Assembly (NCBI GenBank): GCA_003164785.1
Contig: PLUE01000069.1
Coordinates: forward strand, 248,001-312,000
Length of the DNA stretch: 64,000 bases
From: Gammaproteobacteria bacterium
GTDB taxonomy: Bacteria > Pseudomonadota > Gammaproteobacteria > Steroidobacterales > Steroidobacteraceae
Direction: 5' to 3'
Each line of letters opens with the position of its first letter. The stretch's first letter is position 1. This document shows, one piece after another, positions 44,104 through 52,108 of this stretch. Below the pieces are notes generated by a model, which was not told the origin of the DNA, ran no database searches, and was given only the letters and a program-made list of their open reading frames with translations. Position numbers and translations under genes: made by a program.

Positions 44104-44775
44104 ATGAGGCACGGAGAGCGCTTCGGCGCAGGATGTGGAGATGACGGGGTGGGGCTGCGGTCTTTGTGGCTTGCCAAGATGCGCCATGGTGGCGGCGGCC
44201 TTTTCTCGCGCCGTGGCGGCGGGTTCGGCGGCGGCGGAGACGATTTCTCGCGCGGCCGGAAATTCAGTTCCGATGATCTTCAGCTGCTGCTCATCGCGCT
44301 GCTGGCCGAGGCGCCGCGTCACGGCTATGAGCTCATCAAGCTCCTCGAGACTCGCTCGAATGGTTTCTACACGCCGAGCCCGGGGATGATCTATCCGGCC
44401 CTGACCTATCTCGAGGAGATCGGGTACACGACGGTGGCGGTGGAGGGTAATCGCAAGAGTTATTCCCTGACGGCCGAGGGACGGGCCTACGTCGAAACGA
44501 ACCGCGACCGTGCCGACGTGATGTGGGCCAAGCTCAATTTTCTCGGCAAGAAGATGGGCTTGGTGCGCAGGGCATTGGCGGGCGAGGACGCCGATGACGA
44601 AGGTCAGGGCCGGCATCCGCTCGACGAATTATTGAAGGCACGCATGAAGTTGAAAGAACTGTTGCACGAGCGAAGTCATGCCTCGCCCGACGAGCAGAGG
44701 CGCATTGCGCAGGTGCTCGAGCGCGCAGTGATCGAAATCACTAACGGTGCGGAATCGGATTCGAAGGAGAATTGA
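44104..44775 (+). CDS. PadR-family transcriptional repressor
   Basis: 223 residues. A Gly/Arg-rich N-terminus precedes the PadR winged helix (LQLLLIALLAEAPRHGYELIKLLETRSNGFYTPSPGMIYPALTYLEEIGY) and a C-terminal dimerisation helix. Members respond to phenolics, drugs or other small molecules and usually repress their own gene. ATG 44104 with AGGAG 8 bp upstream is preferred over GTG 44101. No obvious transporter target is adjacent. The last 100 bp overlap the convergent heme-protein gene. Confidence 0.9.
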   Translation: MRHGERFGAGCGDDGVGLRSLWLAKMRHGGGGLFSRRGGGFGGGGDDFSRGRKFSSDDLQLLLIALLAEAPRHGYELIKLLETRSNGFYTPSPGMIYPALTYLEEIGYTTVAVEGNRKSYSLTAEGRAYVETNRDRADVMWAKLNFLGKKMGLVRRALAGEDADDEGQGRHPLDELLKARMKLKELLHERSHASPDEQRRIAQVLERAVIEITNGAESDSKEN

Positions 44776-46196
44776 AGGTGCGTCAAGCTCCCTGTATCGT
44801 GAGCGCCTGTTGGCATCGGGTTTGAGGCGTGCGCGAAGTCCGGCTTGGTCTCGTCGAGGATCTCGAGCAAATCCTTGCGACGCTCGGCCGGGATCTGCGC
44901 GTAGGGCGCGCTCTGGTCTCGTCCGCTCAGAATCTCGTTGAGTCGGCCGTACACGAAATCCTTGGCCGCGGCGGGCAGATGATCGAAACCCGCAGAGTAG
45001 ATCAGAAAGCTCAGCGGGTACTTGAAGAGCCGCGTCTTCAGGTCGAATTCCCGCAACGAGCGACCCTGCCGATCGCGGGGGCCCTGGGCTTGAAACCAGG
45101 CATCGAAGCCCGAGCCGCTCGCGATGTTGCCGGACAAGGGCGCCGCATTGACGAACAACATCGCCTGGACCAATTGCTCGAGCATCGGCTTGAAAGCCGC
45201 CTGCGTGCGCGGCGGTAATCCGGCCCAGGGGCCGTCCGCGGCCGCGCTCGGTGCGCCGGTCTTCGCCATGAGCCATCGGGTCTTGTAGTTCGCGCGGGTG
45301 ATGAGGTCGTGCACGTACACCTGATGGTCGAGCACGAGCAGCGCCACGATGTCGCTCTTGTTGGTGATGTAGGGGCTCGTCGGAAACAACCCCTCGAGCG
45401 TCGACAAGTTGCCGCGGCTCACCTGGGCAAGTTTCACGGGGTTCTTCGCGGGGTCCTTCATGATGTTGCCGAGGTGCACGAGCTCGCCCTGACCACCCGT
45501 CACATACCAACCGCCCCAGCGGTCCTCGAGGGGCGTTTGGTCACTGGTTTCGGTGGCCACGACGTCGGTCATCACGTCGCCGTTCGTGCGTGTGAAGGCG
45601 GACTGGAACAGAAATCGGGGTACCCCGCCTCCAGAGAGGGAAAAGGTGTCATGACAGACCAGACAGCGCTGCATCTCGCGATCGAATCGCGCCGGCCCGG
45701 TCGTCTGATTTTGCAAGGTATAGAAGACCGGCCCGAGTTCCGTGTCCATGGTCGCCACCTCGATCAGCCCCCCTTGCACCCACCCGACGTAGGTATCGTC
45801 GTTGAAATACAAGGCCCGCGGCGTCGCGGCGCTGATGGCCTCGATCTGCATGCTGCTCTTGGAAAAAACGAGCGTTTGCGAACTGGAATCGATGCCGAGT
45901 GCGCGCAGCAGCGAGTCGAGATAACCGCGCGGCCCACGGGACTCGAGTTTCAGCTCACCGCGATCCAGGCGGCCCTGGAGCCGGGAGATCGCATTGTTGG
46001 ACGCGTGCTCCGAGTACCCAATGAAGGGATATTCGACGTCGTACTTCAGGTCGGTGGGCGGCGCCGGCGGGGGTGGCGACGGTTCCGCCGCGCCGCCTGG
46101 TGACATCGCAACGAGGCAAAACAGGCCCAAGAGCGCCCGCATGAATCGGGCACCCTGGAATCCCCGCCGTGAGGCCGTCTTTTCGTGGAATCGCAT
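44676..46196 (-). CDS. Secreted one-heme protein of unknown function
   Basis: 506 residues. A signal-like region (ALLGLFCLVAMSPGGAA) and a Pro-rich linker lead into a large domain with one heme c motif, RCLVCHD, near residue 180. The rest (VGWVQGGLIEVATMDTELGPVFYTL, ITNKSDIVALLVLDHQVYVHDLITRANY) resembles uncharacterised large secreted cytochromes. No second CxxCH. The start is either 46196 or the ATG at 46142, which has the better signal. The 3' end runs 100 bp into padR on the other strand. Confidence 0.65.
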   Translation of the reverse strand: MRFHEKTASRRGFQGARFMRALLGLFCLVAMSPGGAAEPSPPPPAPPTDLKYDVEYPFIGYSEHASNNAISRLQGRLDRGELKLESRGPRGYLDSLLRALGIDSSSQTLVFSKSSMQIEAISAATPRALYFNDDTYVGWVQGGLIEVATMDTELGPVFYTLQNQTTGPARFDREMQRCLVCHDTFSLSGGGVPRFLFQSAFTRTNGDVMTDVVATETSDQTPLEDRWGGWYVTGGQGELVHLGNIMKDPAKNPVKLAQVSRGNLSTLEGLFPTSPYITNKSDIVALLVLDHQVYVHDLITRANYKTRWLMAKTGAPSAAADGPWAGLPPRTQAAFKPMLEQLVQAMLFVNAAPLSGNIASGSGFDAWFQAQGPRDRQGRSLREFDLKTRLFKYPLSFLIYSAGFDHLPAAAKDFVYGRLNEILSGRDQSAPYAQIPAERRKDLLEILDETKPDFAHASNPMPTGAHDTGSLTHLQFSFESDSAPLVISITARSSTCAMRLCSSGEA

Positions 46197-46329
46197 GTTT
46201 CAATTGTATCGGTTCCTGTCCGGCCGGTACGCCTTGCGCGTCACGGCCGTGCGCCCCAGACTTGCGGAATGACACGTATCTTCATCACGGGTTCCGCGGA
46301 TGGACTTGGGCAAATGGCCGCGCGGCGAA

Positions 46330-46605
46330 CTACTTCAGTTCGATCTCGATGAATCGGAACTCGAAATCGTTGGCATTGACGACGTTGTGTGCGATACCCG
46401 CGGGGCGCGCGTAGGAGACGCCCATTGCCAGGCGTGCCTCTTTCGTGCCCGCAGCATCCTCCAATCGCAGGATTCCGGTGCTCAGCGGGACGACGACGTA
46501 ATCATGGGCGTGGACGTGGAATCCAGTCTCGGCGCCGGGCGCGAAACGGTATTCGGTGACGATGACGCGGTCGTTCTCGAGCTGCGAAATGCCGATGGCT
46601 TTCAT
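46330..46605 (-). CDS. Small cupin-domain protein
   Basis: 91 residues, single cupin barrel: motif 1 is PGAETGFHVHAHDYVVVPLSTG and motif 2 is YARPAGIAHNVVNANDFEFRFIEIEL. The His pair and final His could bind a metal ion. Many such proteins are sugar or polyketide binding or isomerising enzymes; this one cannot be assigned further. Confidence 0.8.
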   Translation of the reverse strand: MKAIGISQLENDRVIVTEYRFAPGAETGFHVHAHDYVVVPLSTGILRLEDAAGTKEARLAMGVSYARPAGIAHNVVNANDFEFRFIEIELK

Positions 46606-46711
46606 GACGTATAACTCCCTATTGCCGGCAAAAAGGGCTTAAATTCCACCCTGGCTTCTCTCACCGTCCGGAGTCGGCTCATTTGAACATATCCATTGGA
46701 CGAATCCGGCA

Positions 46712-47530
46712 ATGATCGAAAGTGATTTGGATCCCTGGCCGGTTCAGGCTCTCGAGGCGACGCTGGGGTTGGCCACGGCCGGCCAGAGCGCCTCGGCCGA
46801 CCTGCCGCCCTTATGGCATTGGCTGTATTTCCTGCCGACGGCAGCCCGCGCCGCGATCGGACCCGACGGACACATGGTCAATCAGGAATGGGTCGATTCC
46901 ACGCTGCGGCGCCGGCGCTTGTTTGCCGCGGCCCGCACCGAATTCATGCGGCCCCTTCGCATCGGCGTCCGCGCACAGATGCAGGAGCGGGTCCTGGGCC
47001 GACGCGACAAACAGGGGAAGAGCGGCCCCTTTCATGTCGTCACGGCCGAGCATCAGTATTTCCAAGACGGGAAACTGTGCATCCGCGAGGAACGCGATAT
47101 CGTGTATCTGCAGGGGCCCGTCTCCGCTCAACCGGCGCCCAAGGACGATTTCGCGATCAAGACCGTGTCCAAGGACTCCTGGTCGCTGACGTTGACGCCG
47201 GATCCGGTCATGCTGATGCGTTTTTCCGCCTTGACGTTCAACTCCCATCTCATCCATTTCGACCAGCTCTATACCCAGCGTGAGGAGGGCTATCCGGAGC
47301 GGGTCGTTCACGGCCCCTTGGTTGCGATCGTTCTCGCCCGGTTGCTTGCGCTCAATCAAGCGGAGCGAATACGCCGCTTCGATTTCCGCGCCCGCAGCCC
47401 GCTGTACGTGAATCAGGTCGTGCAGTTCATGGGCAAACCCGAAACCGACCGCGTCGAGTTGCGGGCGATCGGGCTATCCGGGATGTTGGCGATGGAGGCG
47501 ACGGCATGGCTCGGTCCAGGCGCGGCCTGA
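46712..47530 (+). CDS. Acyl dehydratase/mesaconyl-C4-CoA hydratase-like hotdog protein
   Basis: 272 residues, two hotdog units. The N-terminal unit begins DPWPVQALEATLGLA and has WHWLYFLPTAARA; the C-terminal unit carries the hydratase segment FSALTFNSHLIHFDQLYTQREEGYPERVVHGPLVA with the His/Asp pair typical of MaoC and HTD2 proteins. Family members hydrate mesaconyl-, itaconyl- or beta-hydroxyacyl-CoA. It stands alone here. Confidence 0.8.
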   Translation: MIESDLDPWPVQALEATLGLATAGQSASADLPPLWHWLYFLPTAARAAIGPDGHMVNQEWVDSTLRRRRLFAAARTEFMRPLRIGVRAQMQERVLGRRDKQGKSGPFHVVTAEHQYFQDGKLCIREERDIVYLQGPVSAQPAPKDDFAIKTVSKDSWSLTLTPDPVMLMRFSALTFNSHLIHFDQLYTQREEGYPERVVHGPLVAIVLARLLALNQAERIRRFDFRARSPLYVNQVVQFMGKPETDRVELRAIGLSGMLAMEATAWLGPGAA

Positions 47531-47753
47531 GGTTCTGGGCTCCATGGACATGGCATTGTATGGCGTCGCCTGCTCCTGGTCGCGGGGCCTATGAGCCGTA
47601 GTGGACGACCCGCTGGACCGCTAGAGATCCTCCATGCTCGCCGCGGGAGCGTCGATGAGGGGAGGATGCTCGTCCCGGTGGGAGGCGAGTCGCAAACGGC
47701 GCAGCCGCGACGGTTCGACGCACCGATGTTGCGCGTCCGATCCGCGCTACCCG

Positions 47754-47906
47754 AGGAGTCTGCGCGGCAGAAAGAAAAAGAAGTGAACATGAAAATTCCG
47801 GCCTCTCACGATGGCGTAGGATCGACGATCGCACTACGGGGAGGGGTTCAAGCACCCCCCAAAACATCGGTTTTACGACGACTATTCTTCTGCCGCGCAG
47901 ACTCCT
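47754..47906. repeat. 153-bp element bounded by perfect 19-bp inverted repeats
   Basis: The arms at 47754-47772 (AGGAGTCTGCGCGGCAGAA) and 47888-47906 are exact reverse complements. The 115 bp between hold further possible hairpins: a G-run/C-run stem near 47839-47860 and AAAAC-atcg-GTTTT near 47860-47874. It lies in a 485-bp gap (47531-48015) with no gene. It may be a structured RNA or a MITE-like element; no flanking target duplication is seen. The rest of the gap shows nothing clear. Confidence 0.65.
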
Positions 47907-48015
47907 AGGCGATCGCCGCAATACAGTGCGGCCATCCAGCATGGTCGGCGAGCCCCAGGAGTGATTAAATAACCAACCAGTCAGGCGCAATTCGAGCAGC
48001 CGTGAGGGTTTTAGC

Positions 48016-48504
48016 ATGTATTCGCAAATTCTGGTTCCCGTGGACGGCAGCACGGCGTCCATCTGCGGTTTGAAAGAAGCGATCAGCATCGCCGCGGAAC
48101 ACGGCAGCAAGTTGCGGTTGCTCCACGTCGTACGCACACCGGCGCTCGACTACGGCTACGACTCGGGATCGTGCAAGCAGGATGTCATCGCATCACTCTG
48201 CCAGAGCGGCAAGGAGATCCTCAATGCGGCGGAGATCGTGGCCCGGGACGGGGGTCTGGCTCCTGAGTGCGTGTTGATCGAAGCCACCGGAGGCACCGCA
48301 GCCGACGTGATTCTCGATCAAGCGACGCAATGGCCGGCAAGCCTCATCGTCATGGGCACCCATCCGCGCGACGGACGTACCCGCGTCGGCAGCGACACGG
48401 CCGAGGTCCTCGCGAAGGCGCCCGTTCCCGTGCTCCTGCTGCGGAGCGCGGCACCACCGATCGCCGCCGTACATCGCCCCTTGGAATATGTATCGGTCGC
48501 TTGA
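48016..48504 (+). CDS. Universal stress protein (UspA family)
   Basis: 162 residues with the Usp fold: YSQILVPVDGSTASICGLKEAISIAAEHGSKLRLLHVV at the start and the ATP-binding-type loop IVMGTHPRDGRTRVGSDTAEVLAKAPVPVLLLR at the end. GAGGG is upstream of the ATG. Usps near cbb3 oxidase genes are often induced by hypoxia; no FNR box is seen here, however. Confidence 0.92.
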   Translation: MYSQILVPVDGSTASICGLKEAISIAAEHGSKLRLLHVVRTPALDYGYDSGSCKQDVIASLCQSGKEILNAAEIVARDGGLAPECVLIEATGGTAADVILDQATQWPASLIVMGTHPRDGRTRVGSDTAEVLAKAPVPVLLLRSAAPPIAAVHRPLEYVSVA

Positions 48505-48578
48505 GAGTCCCGGGGCGGCGCCCCCTTGGCGCCTTGCCTGAGTCACGCCATCCGATTGATGGTCTTGCGCAAACGTGA

Positions 48579-48783
48579 CCATGGCGCCATGGAGGGGATA
48601 GCGTGTGGCGGTCAATTCGGTGCGTTCGGCACGTGTCGCTGGCCCGGCCGGTGAGCGACCATTGAAAATCGTGCGCGATAGTCTGACCGGCGCCGCACCA
48701 TGCCGCCTTACGGAGAACCCGCAGGAAAACCAGGAATGCCACGCATTGGATTCGCGCCTCGATGGAGCGATGATGGCGCCATC
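48579..48783. promoter_or_regulatory. Two palindromes with core TGGCGCCA upstream of the tandem Usp gene
   Basis: CCATGGCGCCATGG (48579-48592) and GATGGCGCCATC (48772-48783) share the core TGGCGCCA, about 190 bp apart, in the 294-bp gap before 48799. They could be an operator pair. Short GC palindromes are also common by chance in GC-rich DNA. Confidence 0.3.
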
Positions 48784-48798
48784 GTATGGAGTTGACCG

Positions 48799-49788
48799 AT
48801 GCCCGCTATTCGTCGAATCATGGTCGCCGTGAAGGACTTGGAGAGTCGTCATCTGCCGGCGGTGCTCAAGGCGGCCCAGCTGGCGCGCGCCTACGGCGCC
48901 ACGTTGGAATTATTCCATGCATTGAGTGCGCCGCTCTACATCGATCCCGCGTTCAATTCCGCCGGCGGTCTGACGCCGCTGGAGCACGAGATGCGCCAGA
49001 ATGCACTGCGGCGCTTGGAGGGGATCGCCGACCGGCTGCGGCTGCACACCATCAAGGTTACCATCGGGGCCGAGTGGGACTATCCCGCGCACGAGGCGAT
49101 CATCCGGCGCTCGCGCGCCATCAAGGCCGATCTCATCATCTCCTCTCTGCATCCCGGCAAGCATCGTGCACCGTGGCTCATGCGGCTGACGGATTGGGAG
49201 ATCCTGCGCTGGAGTGAGGTCCCGGTGCTCTTGGTCAAGAACTCGCATGCGTACCGCCATCCGGCAATTTTGACGGCAATCGACCCGGGCCGGGCCCGTG
49301 GCAAGCCATTGCAGTTGGATCGCGCCATCGTGGCGATGGGTAGGTCACTGGCCTCGGCGCTGTCGGGAAGCCTGCATGCGGTCCACGCATACGAGCGGTT
49401 TCCCGTGAGCGTGGCGTCCAAGACCGGCCGACCCGGTGGCATCGAAGCCGGTCTTCGGGCGGTCACGCGGCATGCCCAGCTACGTTTCCGCTCCGCGCTG
49501 AGCAGCGCGCGCATCGCCCGGTCGCGTCAGTTTCTCATCGCCGGGGACCCCGCCGCCGCCATTGGTGAGGCCGCTCAGCGGAGCCATGCCGCGGTCGTGG
49601 TCATGGGCGCGCTGTCGCGGACGGGGATCAAACGTCTGCTGTTCGGCGATACGGCCGAACGGACATTGGACGATTTGAGCTGCGACATCCTCGTGGTGAA
49701 GCCAGCCAGCTTCTCCAGCCAGGTCCCACGCAAGTCACGGGGACCGAGGGTCCGGGCGATCGTACCGGCCGGAATGTTGGGGGGCTGA
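48799..49788 (+). CDS. Tandem-domain universal stress protein (UspE-like)
   Basis: 329 residues. Two Usp domains: the first starts RRIMVAVKDLESRHLPAVLKAAQLARAYGA and ends EVPVLLVKN; the second starts AILTAIDPGRARGKPLQLDRAIVAM and ends with VMGALSRTGIKRLLFGDTAERTLDDLSCDILVVKP, where the ATP-type loop is best kept. UspE-like proteins act in stress survival and cell adhesion. A DUF2934 gene follows 10 bp later. Confidence 0.9.
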   Translation: MPAIRRIMVAVKDLESRHLPAVLKAAQLARAYGATLELFHALSAPLYIDPAFNSAGGLTPLEHEMRQNALRRLEGIADRLRLHTIKVTIGAEWDYPAHEAIIRRSRAIKADLIISSLHPGKHRAPWLMRLTDWEILRWSEVPVLLVKNSHAYRHPAILTAIDPGRARGKPLQLDRAIVAMGRSLASALSGSLHAVHAYERFPVSVASKTGRPGGIEAGLRAVTRHAQLRFRSALSSARIARSRQFLIAGDPAAAIGEAAQRSHAAVVVMGALSRTGIKRLLFGDTAERTLDDLSCDILVVKPASFSSQVPRKSRGPRVRAIVPAGMLGG

Positions 49789-49798
49789 GGAGCGAGAC

Positions 49799-50011
49799 AT
49801 GGAAATCGGACACACACACATTCCGGCCGAATGGATCGACTTATGTAAGACGGGGGCCGACCGGCACCGATTGATCGCCATTGAAGCCTTCCTGCGCGCC
49901 AAGGCTCGCGGCTTCGGCCCCGGCCGGGAATTGGAGGATTGGCTTCTGGCGGAGCGGGACGTCAATGCCGCGTGCGGCCTGATCGAGCCGGAGCCGCGCT
50001 GGGATCTGTGA
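49799..50011 (+). CDS. Small DUF2934 protein
   Basis: 70 residues. RHRLIAIEAFLRAKARGFGPGRELEDWLLAERDV is a DUF2934 unit almost without extra sequence. It is in one transcription unit with the tandem Usp gene (GAGGAGCGAGAC before the ATG), which suggests a role in stress response. The domain is related to that of the protein at 26126, which adds a basic tail. Confidence 0.82.
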   Translation: MEIGHTHIPAEWIDLCKTGADRHRLIAIEAFLRAKARGFGPGRELEDWLLAERDVNAACGLIEPEPRWDL

Positions 50012-50439
50012 GCAGTCAGGGAGGTAGCCGTGTCGGCACGTCAATGGCGGCTCGCCGGTTCGGGACTCTTTCGATAGTCCTGCATGATCCGCCGGAGGTG
50101 GGAGGCGCGACGCTGTTCGATGGCGCCGACGTCATTGCTGGAAGCCGTGGATCCAACACCCGCGCTCACTCGCGCGCCCCCGATCACCCATGTCAATCGT
50201 TGATGCGGCGGCACGTCGCCGCCGTCAGGTCGAGGCCGGTGTTCTTCAGTGCCCATGCGTCGCACTCGAGCACGGTTCCTGGAGGCGGCGCTTCGGACCC
50301 CCAAGATTTTGGCGCGGGCGGATAGATCGCGCTACGTAGAGGGGCCCGCAGCGGACGAGGAAGGTCTCATGGGTGCGGGTGCGGGGGTTGCCGAGTTGCT
50401 CGGGCGTGTCGGATAATCGCTCCTTAACAAGGAGTCGTC
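50012..50439. other. Intergenic interval, no gene seen
   Basis: 428 bp. Open frames in it are Arg/Ser-rich, lack ribosome sites and overlap one another. The promoter of the FixJ-like gene should lie near its end; AAGGAG is at about 50430. Confidence 0.5.
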
Positions 50440-51075
50440 ATGGCAAGAGTGAGCGAAGCACCGGCCGTCGTGCCCATGGTCTACGTCATCGATGACGACG
50501 ACGGGATGCGGCGCGCCTTGAGCCTGCTATTGGATACGGTGGGTTACAAAACGGTGGCTTTTTCGAGCCCCAAGGATTTCCTGTCCCAATTCAAGTCCCA
50601 TGTTCCGGGGTGCGTGGTGCTCGACATCCGGATGCCCGGCATGAGCGGGTTGGAACTGCAGCAGCACCTCAATCGGTCTGGCTCCATGCTTCCCGTCATT
50701 TTCATCACGGGACACGCCGACGTGCCGATGGCCGTGCAGGCCATGAAGGAGGGCGCATTCGAGTTCATTCAGAAGCCGTTTCGCGATCAGGATCTGCTCG
50801 ACCGCATCAACCACGCTCTCAAACAAGATGCAGACAATCGCTCCACGCTGGCGCGCCGTGCGGACATCGTGGAGCGACTCGATTCATTGACGCCCCGTGA
50901 ACGCCAGGTCATGTCGATGGTGGTCGACGGTGCGGCGAACAAGGTCATTGCCGTGGACCTCGGCTTGAGCGAGAGAACGGTTGAAATTCATCGGGCCAAG
51001 GTGATGGAGAAGATGGGTGCGCGCTCCATCGCTCATCTGGTGAAACTGCAAATGAGTCTCTCCGACAACGCCTGA
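50440..51075 (+). CDS. FixJ-type two-component response regulator
   Basis: 211 residues: receiver domain with acidic pocket DDDD (18-21), phospho-acceptor Asp62 in VVLDIRMPGMSG, Thr in FITGHAD and Lys in IQKPF, then a LuxR-type HTH (LTPRERQVMSMVVDGAANKVIAVDLGLSERTVEIHRAKVMEKMGA). This is the FixJ/TodT layout. No histidine kinase gene is adjacent, so its partner lies elsewhere. It is next to the end of the cbb3 operon, which fits a role in oxygen control. AAGGAG precedes the ATG. Confidence 0.9.
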   Translation: MARVSEAPAVVPMVYVIDDDDGMRRALSLLLDTVGYKTVAFSSPKDFLSQFKSHVPGCVVLDIRMPGMSGLELQQHLNRSGSMLPVIFITGHADVPMAVQAMKEGAFEFIQKPFRDQDLLDRINHALKQDADNRSTLARRADIVERLDSLTPRERQVMSMVVDGAANKVIAVDLGLSERTVEIHRAKVMEKMGARSIAHLVKLQMSLSDNA

Positions 51076-51208
51076 AGAATGCCGCAGTGCCATGCGCCCA
51101 TCTCCGCATCGACCGGCCCATGATCTCTTGCAAAGGACTCAACGTACGCGGGGGCATTAGGCACCCTAGCGGCAATGGTTCCGGATACGAGGACCGAGGC
51201 GAGGCTCC

Positions 51209-51913
51209 TCAATGGTGTACGTGATTCCATGGACCCAAGATGGTCACCGCGCCGAACAGCAGCAGCAGCCAGCCCGCCGCAACGTTCAGTCCCCGCGCCA
51301 TCGCTACGCGTCCCATCTGTGCACTGACTACGCTGGCGCCGAACACGGCCGGGGCCGTTCCCAGGCCGAAGCACAGCATGAGGGCCGCGCCCTGCAATGC
51401 GCCACCCTTGAGCGCCGCGAAAATCAGCATCGAGTAGATGAATCCGCAGGGGAGCCAACCCCACAACATTCCCAACAGCAGCGAACCCGTGATGCTCGTG
51501 GCCGGCAACGAGCGGGCCAAGGGCGCCACATGGCGCCACAGGCGACCACCCATGCGCTCGACCACGGCCAACGGCCGCCAATGGAACAGCGCCCCGACGC
51601 CCACCGAAATCAGGACCAGGCCCGCCAGTGCACGCGCAACCAGGGTCATACGATCGAAATCGAGCATTCCCAGCAACAGTCCGCTGAATGCGCCAACGAT
51701 GGCGCCGGCAAGCGTGTAACTCGTGAGGCGGCCGGCCTGATAGGAGGCCGCGAGCAGGAATGCACGCTTCGCGGTCGACGCACGGCGCGCCCGCAGCCCC
51801 AGTGCTCCCGACAGACCTCCGCACATGGCAAGACAATGAATACTGCCCGCCATGCCGGCGACGAACGCCGCGGACAAGGAGACCGCATCGCAGGCCAGTG
51901 CCGGGTGCAGCAT
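51209..51913 (-). CDS. Sulfite exporter TauE/SafE-like membrane protein of the cbb3 operon
   Basis: 234 residues with about six membrane helices. The MAGSIHCLAMCGGLSGALG motif (His-Cys-x2-Met-Cys) in the first helix is common to the variant found at the end of ccoGHIS operons, where a role in copper delivery or oxidase maturation is suspected. It begins 3 bp after ccoS stops. The call rests on context and the HCxxMC motif; transport substrate is unknown. Confidence 0.82.
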   Translation of the reverse strand: MLHPALACDAVSLSAAFVAGMAGSIHCLAMCGGLSGALGLRARRASTAKRAFLLAASYQAGRLTSYTLAGAIVGAFSGLLLGMLDFDRMTLVARALAGLVLISVGVGALFHWRPLAVVERMGGRLWRHVAPLARSLPATSITGSLLLGMLWGWLPCGFIYSMLIFAALKGGALQGAALMLCFGLGTAPAVFGASVVSAQMGRVAMARGLNVAAGWLLLLFGAVTILGPWNHVHH

Positions 51914-51916
51914 GGC

Positions 51917-52108
51917 CTAGCCCGGTGGCTCGGGCGACGGCGTCGGCATCGAGGTCGCGGCGGCAGGCATGCGCTCATCGATGAGGATCTCCCAGCCCGG
52001 GGATTCTAGGTCATCGAACTGGCCGGTACGAACCGCCCAGAAGAATCCCCACAAACCACAGCCAGCCAGAAGCAGGGTGACCGGGATCAGGATGGCGATG
52101 AGCGTCAT
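51917..52108 (-). CDS. ccoS: cbb3 oxidase maturation protein CcoS
   Basis: 63 residues. One membrane helix (LIAILIPVTLLLAGCGLWGFFWAV) followed by RTGQFDDLESPGWEILID, the CcoS signature. It is needed for cofactor insertion into CcoN in other bacteria. The start overlaps the ccoI stop (ATGA). Confidence 0.92.
   Translation of the reverse strand: MTLIAILIPVTLLLAGCGLWGFFWAVRTGQFDDLESPGWEILIDERMPAAATSMPTPSPEPPG

Noticed and set aside
47591..47908. 105-codon open frame in the gap before the first Usp gene
   Set aside because: It runs through the inverted-repeat element, has no ribosome site and no recognisable domain.
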